A stretch of 64,000 nt of DNA, from positions 3,658,001 through 3,722,000 of the forward strand of contig CM022370.1 in NCBI GenBank assembly GCA_011800155.1, in the 5' to 3' direction. The translations under genes and the position numbers were made by a program. A model generated the notes under the pieces. That model ran no database searches, was not told the origin of the DNA, and was given only the letters and a program-made list of their open reading frames with translations. Below are positions 56,216 through 64,000 of this stretch, piece by piece. This DNA is from Flammulina velutipes. Lineage: Eukaryota > Basidiomycota > Agaricomycetes > Agaricales > Physalacriaceae. Position 1 is the stretch's first letter; each line of letters opens with the position of its first letter.

Positions 56216-56667
56216 TCTCTATCTTCCGGTTCTTGGTTATGTCCCAACGATAGCACGAGGGATTCAAAGCGCGCAACACTGTTCGACGTTGATGAAAACA
56301 TTCTCTCATCTCTCCCCAGTACATATGGAAGACTCAAGAACGTTCACGACCAAGGACGCGACATTCCTTAAATGTTGAGCTACGGCCATCCAGGCGCTGG
56401 AAACTGGATGCACGAACAACGCAATAGGAACCCTACATCTCTTTTCCAGGTTGCGCAGTATCATCGGGATCGGAGATGAAGTCGTCTAAGATACTCTTCT
56501 CGCCAGGATACACGGAGAGGATCGAAAGACAATGACGAAAATGCGCAGGAGGAATGACACCGTCATTTCACCACATGTGTTTAGAAGCGCCACACAAAGC
56601 AAACATAGTATTTTCCTTCTCACACTCAACGCATATGCATATGTCCATTTTAAAATCGATCTTCGAG

Positions 56668-57708
56668 TTATTTATCAGGTGCAGGGTCTCTGAGTTTCCT
56701 CGTCTTTACTCCTGGTTTAATTCTCCACCGCAGTCCTCGTCCCTCGTCCACGGACGTATCCTCAATATACATCGCCTCCCTTTCGTTCTCCGTCATATCC
56801 TGTCTAACCCATCCATTGACCAACTTCCATGCCCTTTCATCACCGTCATTGTTTCTCGCAATCTGCCTCCAAGTTGCATCGTCGTACGGCGTCTCGTGAC
56901 GATGCCAAGGAACCTTTTGGCTCTTCAAGTATATTCGGATGCCCCTCTCGAAATCCTCCACCATCCCAGGCCGATTCCAGCGTTCCGCGAGACTAGGGTT
57001 GTCCGCCATTGTCCAATCCGCATCACCCCAGTCGATGATAACAGGTGTCCTATCGGGCGAGCGAAGAACGATGTTCCCAAAGTGCAAATCATTGTGCATT
57101 ACGCCATATCGCCTGATTTGGCGTCCAAGCGCTATGAGCTTTTGGGACACCTCCTCGGCCTCTTCCAAAGTAATGTCTTGGCCGACGCGAACAGAGTCCA
57201 TGGGCACTCCCGGGATGTACTCGAGGATTATACCTTGAACGGATTGGAATGCAGGATGATCCGGGGCATTTTCGAGGGACATGGGTATTTCTACTTCGCC
57301 GTAGAAGCGAGGGACGAGACCAAGATGCTGAGGTTCGACTAGGTGGCGGTACGCGTTGGCTTCGATAGTCAGGCGCATCTCACCCAAGGCCCACGTCCAC
57401 AGTTCAGACAACCACATTGGCGGGTCCAGATCATCGGGGTAATCATCTGGCAAGTTGCCCGCAATACCTCTGTCAGCATTGACAGTCGGATATTTACCGT
57501 GTTTGGTAACGTGGCGCGCCATGTAAAGTTGGAATTCACGTTCGATTTCGGGGCTCCAAGGTTTTACGCCGGGACGTTCGCAGAACCTCCTGTCAGCGAG
57601 TTTGAGGATGAACTGGTCGGGAAGGGTATCATGGGGTGTTGTGGCGTCGACCAAGAGTGTTTGTGAGTTTGTGAATGGAGTAAACGCTTTTGCTACGCGA
57701 ACGGTCAT
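56668..57708 (-). CDS. Phosphotransferase-type (APH-like) kinase, single module
   Basis: From ATG 57708 (MTVRVAKAFTPF) to stop after DPAPDK, 346 residues. N-lobe FILKLADRRF, hinge-side GIILEYIPGVPMDS, catalytic HNDLHFGN (Asp plus Asn) and metal-binding VIIDWGDAD are typical of aminoglycoside/choline-kinase-like folds. The substrate is unknown. Upstream the frame continues to an acceptor (TTGCAG) and a 3-codon exon that in the mirror copy starts with ATG; here that codon is GTG (57824-57826). Translation therefore probably starts at 57708. Confidence 0.75.
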   Translation of the reverse strand: MTVRVAKAFTPFTNSQTLLVDATTPHDTLPDQFILKLADRRFCERPGVKPWSPEIEREFQLYMARHVTKHGKYPTVNADRGIAGNLPDDYPDDLDPPMWLSELWTWALGEMRLTIEANAYRHLVEPQHLGLVPRFYGEVEIPMSLENAPDHPAFQSVQGIILEYIPGVPMDSVRVGQDITLEEAEEVSQKLIALGRQIRRYGVMHNDLHFGNIVLRSPDRTPVIIDWGDADWTMADNPSLAERWNRPGMVEDFERGIRIYLKSQKVPWHRHETPYDDATWRQIARNNDGDERAWKLVNGWVRQDMTENEREAMYIEDTSVDEGRGLRWRIKPGVKTRKLRDPAPDK

Positions 57709-57826
57709 TGGGGTGTTGCATTCGGGTAGTTTTAACTGCAATATGCTTCTAGGAGCATACGGGCTTGTACTTCACGTGAATTAGCGAAGGGGCTAAGTAT
57801 GAGTGATTGACACGTACGACATCCAC

Positions 57827-58157
57827 GAATTTGAAGCCCCCAGGGCGCTAGAGCTGAGACGGCGATACAGATGCTAATGGACCATGAGTAACAGATACAG
57901 TCGAGAAGGTCAGCAACTCACCTTCATGAATTACTATACCTCGTTTGCAGAAAGGCGCAGGTGGTGGGAATAGTTCATTTGCACTCGGGAAACACCGAGT
58001 CATGGCCATGTTCGATTACCATTTTGGGATTCACCTTCGATTTGTTCCTTCGTGTGGTAGAGATACATGAAGGTCAGTCGTCGAAACACTGTATAACAAA
58101 TTATTGATCTTTTTAGCAGTTCTGTCGCCGTCTCAGTTCTAGAGCTATGGGAGCGTC
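57827..58157. other. Centre of the inverted repeat, shared divergent promoter
   Basis: About 330 bp between the two divergent kinase genes. No other feature was seen. Confidence 0.4.
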
Positions 58158-59895
58158 ATGGATGTGGTACGTGGTTGCCATTCATAATCAATGCCCTCTC
58201 TAACGCGCGTAAAGCACAAATCCATACGCTTCTGCAAGCACACTTCAGCTGAAACTACCTGGATACAGCACTCCAATGACTGTACATATATCCAAGGCGT
58301 ATACACCATTTACAAACTCTCAGACGCTCTTAGTCGATGCCAAAACGCCCAATGATATCCTGCCTAATCAATTCATCCTCAAGCTCGCTGACAGGAGGTT
58401 CAGCATTCGTAACGGTCTCCCTCCTTGGTCTCCCGAAGTCGAACATGAATTCCAGCGATATATGGCGCGCCACAAAGTAGAGCATGGGACGTATCCGATC
58501 GTAAGTGCTGACAAAGGGTTTACGGAGCAATTGCCAGCTGGATGGGATAAGGACGACGATCCGCCAACGTGGTTCTCAGAGCTATGGGTGTGGTCCTCCG
58601 GTGAGAGGTTCTTAACTCTCGAGGCCAACGTGTACCGCCACCTAGAGGAAGCTCAGGACCTCGGCTTCGTTCCTCGATTCTACGGCGAGACACAGGTTGT
58701 TATGTCCCCCGAAACCGCTCCAGATCATCCTGCATTCCAGTCCGTCCGAGGCATACTCCTGGAGTACGTCCCGGGAATGCCCATGGACTCTGTTCGCATC
58801 GGCGAAGACATTACCACGGAACAGGCAGAGGAGGTTTCGCAGAAACTCATAGCGCTCGGACGCCAAATCAGGCGTTCTGGAGTGTCCCATGGTGATTTGC
58901 ATTTCGGGAACATCATTCTTCGCTCGCCAGATAGAACACCTGTGATTATCGACTGGGGGCGGGCGGACTTTGAGATGGCGAGTAATCCTAGTCTAGCGGA
59001 GCGATGGAACGCGCCGGGTATGGCACAGGATTTAGAGTTGGACATACGGTATTGGTTGAAGTATGACCAAAAGGTTCGTTGGCATCGTCATGAGACGCCG
59101 CATGACGATGCGACTTGGGAGTGGATTGCGCAAAACCACGGATGTGACGTGTCTGAACTGTGGACGTGGGCCTTGGGTGAGATGCGCCTGACTATCGAAG
59201 CCAACGCGTATCGCCGCCTGGTCGAAGCCCAACATCTTGGGCTCGTCCCTCGTTTCTACGGCGAAGCGGAAATCCTCATGGCCCCCGAGTTAGCCCCGAA
59301 CCATCCTGTCTTCCAATCCGTCAGAGGTATACTCCTGGAGTACATCCCGGGAGTGCCCATGGACTCTATTCGCGTCGGCCAAGACATTACCTTGGAACAG
59401 GCCGAGGAGGTGTCCCAAAAGCTCATAGCTCTTGGACGCCAAATCAGGCGATATGGCGTAATGCACTCTGATCTGCACTTTGGGAACATCGTTCTCCGCT
59501 CGCACGATAGGACACCTGTTATCATCGACTGGGGTGATGCGGATTGGACAATGGCGGACAACCCTAGTCTGGCGGAACGGTGGAATCGGCCTGGGATGGT
59601 GGAGGGTTTCGAGAGGGGCATCCGAATATACTTGAAGAGCGGCCAAAAGGTTCCTTGGCATCGTCACGAGACGCCGTACGACGATGCGACTTGGAGGCAG
59701 ATTGCGAGAAACAATGACGGTGATGAAAGGGCATGGAAGTTGGTCAATGGGTGGGTTAGACAGGATATGATGGAGAACAAAAGGGAGGGGATGTATATCG
59801 AGGATACGTCCGTGGACGAGGGGCGAGGACTGCGATGGAGAATCAAACCAGGAGTAAAGACGAGGAGACTCAGAGACCCACCACCTGATAAATGA
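58158..59895 (+). CDS. Fused double APH-like kinase
   Basis: A 9-nt first exon (58158-58166, Met-Asp-Val) is joined by an intron GTACGT...TTCAG to an exon 58249-59895, giving 551 residues. If unspliced, the ATG at 58276 gives 539. Module 1 is complete: FILKLADRRF, GILLEYVPGMPMDS, HGDLHFGN, VIIDWGRAD. At about nucleotide 59149 (NHGCDV then SELWTWALGEM) it runs straight into a second module that lacks the first ~95 residues of the N-lobe but has HSDLHFGN and VIIDWGDAD and is almost identical to the gene at 56668. This is an in-frame fusion of tandem copies. No stop lies between them. Confidence 0.78.
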
Positions 59896-60629
59896 CTTGA
59901 AGATTGATGAAAATGGACATATGCATATGCGTTGAGTGTGAGAAGGAAAATACTATGTTTGCTTTGTGTGGCGCTTCTAAATACGTGTGGTGAAATGACG
60001 GAGTCATTCCTTCTGCTCATTTTCGTCATCGTCTTTCGACTCTCTCCGTGTATCCTGGTGAGATGAATCTCTTAGACGACTTCATCTCCGATCCCGATGA
60101 TACTGCGCAACCTGGAAAAGAGATGTAGGGTTCCTATAGCGTTGTTCGTGCATCCAGTTTCCAGCGCCTGGATAGCCGTAGCTCGACATGTAAGGAATGT
60201 CGCGTATTTGGCAGTGAACGGTCTTGAGTCTTCCACATGTACTGGGGAGAGATGAGAGAATGTTCACATCAACGTCGAACAGTGTTGAGCGCTTTGAATC
60301 CCTCGTGCTATCGTTGGGACATAATCAAGAACCGGAAGATACAGATGATTTGCTAACCAACAACAGGGCGCTGAGCCGCTCGTCTTGCTTCGAAAAGGTT
60401 CGAATCGACGTGCTCCCGTACTGCTCTCCAACCTGGAAGTAGGTGGTAAGCGCCAGCAAACAAGTCTTGACGTTCGCAGGGCTTCGGAGGCTGGAGAAGG
60501 GAAAATGATGCGAAGAGTGTTGACGACAATGGATTACCAAGAGGATGGAGAGTTGGTCGAGCAAGTAAACAGCCGTAATCCTACGTTTGCGTGGTATCCC
60601 GGATGGTGGTGACGACGCGATAATGAATA
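59896..60629. other. Right outer arm of the inverted repeat
   Basis: Mirror of about 55.93-56.66 kb. Short frames on the minus strand, such as the one with IPYMSSYGYPGAGNWMHEQR (60082-60267), are conserved between arms. No supported gene. Confidence 0.4.
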
Positions 60630-60690
60630 TGCCCCCTCGGAGGGATCGAACCTCCCCAGTTATTACACTGAGCTCCGAACAGCGAGGGGG
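60630..60690 (-). ncRNA. 61-nt tRNA-like cloverleaf, copy 3
   Basis: The best-paired copy, on the minus strand: CCCCCTC/GAGGGGG (7 bp), GCT/AGC with loop GTTCGG, TCAGT/ACTGG with loop GTAATA, GGAGG-TTCGATC-CCTCC, and 3' CA. Box B is perfect and box A is absent. Marks the right end of the inverted repeat. Confidence 0.5.
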
Positions 60691-62270
60691 AGAAGAGCGA
60701 GGAGCGCGTGTGGAGTAGAGAGGCCAACGGGGAAGATGACGGGTACCAGCACGCTGTCAAACGCAAGGGTAGACGAACGAATAGCGATGGGCGCCACTCA
60801 CTGGCGCAAAAAGGGTGGGGCAAAACGGCATGTAGCCAGTTGGACGTCCGCGAACGTACACATGAGACGGTGTTGTTGAGCCAGGCAGGCTCCGTCGTCA
60901 GGCTCACCGTTCAGAGGAGAACGGAAGGTGGTCGTACGAGAGATAACGCAAGCGGTCCATCCAGAACGCGTAGCCCCAAGAAACCGGAGCGAAACAAGAA
61001 AGGCTTCGTATCGCGAACGTCAGGCGTACACGTCGTCGTCGTCTGCTTGGATTCCGATTAGCGAAGCCTTCGGACGAAAATGAAACAACGACGCACCGGA
61101 AGCGGCTGCCCAACGAGCATCAGGCTTCGTCTAGGCGGTATCGACGTGCATTTCACAGCATTTTGATATACATCGGAGAACATCCAATGTTCGCAGGCAC
61201 CAGCGTCTGCGTCGTGCATGGCATAAGTTCGATGCCTCTCCGGCATGGGGCAATGGTCGTCGGCGAGGTAGAAATATGGTGGGCGGACTTGTCTCGTAGC
61301 CGTTGACTGCCGAAAGATGCGACGGAGCGTCGGGGAGGGCAAGAGAACGACGATGATGGTGGTGGAGGTCAAAGAGGGTGCGCGTAAACAAAGCCCAACA
61401 ACGCGACATACATTCCCGCCATCAATTCATCATCGATTTTGCCGCGACGAGCCTTTCGGATTTCATAGGTATCAGGGAGGCGAGATTCATGGCTGCAACG
61501 ATTACTGGACACTTTCATACCTACGCTACGCCTACGGGCTCGGAGCATCTTCGCGGAATGAGAACGACGCAGACGTGATCCTTGGACGACCCCGATGGTA
61601 TACGCAGCAGATACTTTGCGCTGGAGATCCATGTAGGGCTCTGGATAGTATAGCCTGTAGCCAGTTGTGTGAGCGTTGGGTGACGAAAAGGTGCATACCA
61701 ATCTATAGTCCAACTATTTTGATGTTCAATCGCATAACATAGATATCGTATCCCAGGCATGGGTCCAGACTGCATAGTACGCCATACCGTACCTCGACGG
61801 AATAGGTTCCCATGCGCAAAATCTTCGCGCTGTTCCACTTGCGAAACGTAGTGTTATCGAATAATCTGTGCCCTCGAACCTAGAGCGAGCTCTCTTCACG
61901 GAAATACTTACATTACGTACACATGTTTTCTTTTTCTAGCGCCGTGCGCCACGCAAGGAACCAACGAACGACACAATGTTTTACCTTCCCACTAGACAAC
62001 TTAAATATTCGCCGCCATCAAGTAGCGCATACATTGTATTAATCTCATATCCCTCCTTGAAAACCTGCTGCGTGATCCAACTTCGAGACAAGATGCAATG
62101 TTTGCTTGGCGTGAATCTGTCAGGCTATTATATCTTAGCCCGCAGATGTACCTACTCTCTCTTCTGTTACTCACTCGTATCGCACTTTGAGGACGCGCCA
62201 ACATACGCTCAGCATTAAAATGTACTTACCTCGTCGGAGTCTTCATTCCTTTCACTGAGGCATACTCACA
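60691..62270. other. Repeat-rich, no supported gene
   Basis: At about 61340-61410 lies another copy of the dispersed repeat (gatgatggtggtggaggtca then gtaaacaaagcccaacaac). Open frames are short and unlike known proteins. Confidence 0.4.
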
Positions 62271-62452
62271 GGAAATTGAGCTGATGGGATCTGAGCTCTG
62301 GTGTTCTAGCTCCGCACTTGCTGTGCCGTCGTTGTAGACATACCAGTCATTACTGTGCAGAGCGACAGTGTGGTCGACGACTTGGACGGTCGTCAGGACG
62401 CGCTTGGGGATAACATGGATCTGCGAGTTGATAGCGAAACTCTTGGTAGATT
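62271..62452 (-). other. Possible isolated exon
   Basis: Between an acceptor-like GGACTAG and a GTGAGT donor the minus strand reads QSTKSFAINSQIHVIPKRVL, then TTVQVVDHTVALHSNDWYVY and NDGTASAELEHQSSDPISSI. It looks protein-like, but no partner exons were found. It could be a gene fragment. Confidence 0.3.
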
Positions 62453-63113
62453 GCTAGTCCGCGAAGCCAGCTACCCTAGCAGATGATCAAGAACTTGTGT
62501 GACTAGCGACGGATGTATCAATTGAACGTCGCGATCAAAGCGACGGTGAAATGTCCACGAACAAAAGTACATCTGTAGTAGTACGAATCAACTCGATGAT
62601 GACTCGATGAAAAGACAGATGAAATAAAATCGCCCTATCAGAACACATAAATCTTACTTTCAAGGGGATTTTATAAATTGCATGCGTCCAACAAGTGGAC
62701 AGAGTTTCCTCGGGGTCTATAGCTGACGTTGATTGATTGATTAGCACCGGCGGCAAATGAACGGATCAAGGTGGCAGTGCAGGCTTCGGAGTGGGAAGGG
62801 TATGTGGGAACAGCGCACTGACCTTACACCATGATTGACATTGTTTTTGCAATTCCTCGTTGCCCATTTTGGCTGATTGAGGAATATGTACTATAGAGCC
62901 ACAACAATTGAGCTACAATGCCGCTGACAATACGAACTTCGAAGCTACAAGCCGGATCCGGAGTCAATCCATGCCTTTTCCTAAGGTTGCTCCGGACGCT
63001 AGGCTAGCAGAATATAGATAAATTATTGCAGTCGATAGGTCAACTCTATACATGTCGCATACACCAACATTGCTTATGACAAAATATAAAGAATACCCTT
63101 GCCGGCGATCGCC
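62453..63113. other. Intergenic with repeat fragment
   Basis: At about 62745-62795 lies the third copy of the segment shared with 34.1 and 35.4 kb (ccggcggcaaatgaacggat). No gene is supported. Confidence 0.4.
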
Positions 63114-64000
63114 CTACGCGTCGGAGACGTTCCCTGGCCTGCTACTCCCTTCGAGATCAAAACCGGTACCGGTCGTCGTGACAGGCTGCGCGAAGCGCAT
63201 ACTCTCTGCGGTAGATTGCATCTCCGTCCTGATATGAGGCAGAGATGTGCGGGTCCACGAATCGTTTGGTCGTGCATGCCCAGCAGCTACGCGAGCGATC
63301 ACAAGAGTTGGCGCGACACCCTACGTCGATACAGATTCAGTTCAATTGGACAGAAAAAGGAAATGGATATAACGTACTGTGAAAACATCAGCCAAAGCCC
63401 GAGCATAACGATACCTCTCATCCAAACCATGAGTGACATAAGTGCTGTACGCCTCCATTCCAATCAGGACGATGTACGTCGCCGTGTATAGGACAGATGA
63501 TTCGATGAGGATCTCCAGAAGCCCGTGGTACGTTTTGAAAGACTTGACGAACCCAGCGACGCTAACGATCCGATAGACGATAATGATGAGGCAGAATACG
63601 TTGATGACGACAGTCGTTGCATAGAAGATGAATTTCCAATTGGGGCCTAACGTGATATCTGAGCAATAGTAGCAAAATGCGACTAGAATGCGAAATCAAT
63701 GGGTATACATGTATGCAAAGAATGAAGAATCTCACAGATACTAAGCAGAAATGACAAGGCAGGAATAGTAATGACGAGCCGTCGTTGACCGCACAGAACC
63801 CAGCATCGCCAGATCTATATGTGTTGTTAGGGCGGGAAATAATGCAAAGTTGGGTATCCTACCATTATCCCGTCAGCCAACAGAACACCGAGGAACGACG
63901 TGATAAATCCAACAATCTCCGCGACGCAAAACCAAGGGAAACCGCGAAAAAATACACCATCAGGATGAATAATGGCAAACTCGTCGAACAGGGCCCAGTT
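63114..64000 (-). CDS. Multi-pass membrane protein of a basidiomycete-specific type (5' end outside window)
   Basis: At least four exons are visible. Transmembrane-like segments are FCVAEIVGFITSFLGVLLAD, LVITIPALSFLLSI, FIFYATTVVINVFCLIIIVY and LIESSVLYTATYIVLIGMEA. Motifs IMIWRCWVLCGQRR and, after the last intron, GVAPTLVIARVAAG...RPNDSW fit a large agaricomycete family of seven-helix-like proteins of unknown role. The cytosolic tail is Ser/Thr-rich and ends GNVSDA. Transport and signalling are both possible. Confidence 0.72.

Larger units (their letters stand above)
55871..60690. repeat. Large inverted repeat enclosing two kinase genes
   Basis: The left arm (about 55.87-57.83 kb) and the reverse complement of the right arm (about 58.15-60.69 kb) share long matches. 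These include the tRNA-like element at the outer ends, the segment with atgcatatgtcca (56636 and its mirror near 59918), the kinase genes and the first-exon region. The right arm is longer by about 0.75 kb because it carries an extra kinase module. The centre is about 57.83-58.15 kb. Confidence 0.8.

Noticed and set aside
60630..60690. The 61-nt element as a normal tRNA gene
   Set aside because: No box A, a 6-nt loop in place of the 7-nt anticodon loop, a 3-bp D-like arm and no variable arm; tRNA-like is the most that can be said.
1..64000. CRISPR array, bacterial operons or ribosomal RNA genes
   Set aside because: Nothing of the kind is present; short introns throughout mark the DNA as eukaryotic, and the only short tandem array is the 12-bp minisatellite.

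Overview
This window is nuclear DNA of a filamentous fungus, very probably an agaricomycete basidiomycete. Genes on both strands are broken by many introns of about 45-60 nt with GTRNGT donors and CTRAY-like branch sites. Gene content also fits: a fungalysin, a Pho84-type permease, a Rheb GTPase, an aldo-keto reductase, a basidiomycete-type multi-pass membrane protein, a Ty3/gypsy element and many duplicated lineage-specific genes. No species is claimed.

Layout. 0-2.3 kb: ends of two convergent genes, a GC-rich repeat area, a tRNA-like relic and a 12-bp minisatellite. 2.3-7.7 kb: three tandem 1.7-kb units, each with a minus-strand leucine-rich-repeat-like gene; a fourth, inverted paralogue lies at 11.1-12.2 kb beyond a large Arg/Asp/Pro-rich protein gene. 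13.3-21.0 kb: a conserved housekeeping or secretory block (fungalysin, phosphate permease, Rheb, aldo-keto reductase). 22.6-32.9 kb: two paralogous zinc-finger-like genes in which every intron I could place is phase 2, plus a third copy of their upstream region without a gene. 33.0-38.7 kb: an NTF2-like protein, two paralogous small secreted proteins, the Fe-S assembly factor Cia2/MIP18, an intron-containing tRNA-Arg(ACG) and a small unknown protein. 39.98-48.73 kb: a complete gypsy-type LTR retrotransposon with LTRs that look identical, Gag-protease and Pol reading frames, and an extra third reading frame of 370 codons. 49.0-60.7 kb: a kinase-rich accessory region built by duplication and inversion. 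It holds two small kinase-like genes (one a pseudokinase), a coiled-coil gene and its relic, two phosphotransferase-type kinases facing away from each other in a large inverted repeat (one a fusion of two kinase modules), and three copies of a 61-nt tRNA-like cloverleaf. 60.7-63.1 kb: repeat-rich DNA. 63.1-64.0 kb: the 3' part of a membrane protein gene.

The conserved block and Cia2 look like normal core genes. The rest is a duplication-prone accessory landscape where segmental copies carry genes, promoters and small structured elements together. The best candidates for something undescribed are the 61-nt tRNA-like structure, the third reading frame of the retrotransposon, and the all-phase-2-intron zinc-finger family.

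Gene models were made by hand from splice signals and reading-frame continuity. Models for the LRR-like genes, the fungalysin, the two secreted proteins and the Arg/Asp-rich protein were checked for exact phase; others are less certain at exon edges.
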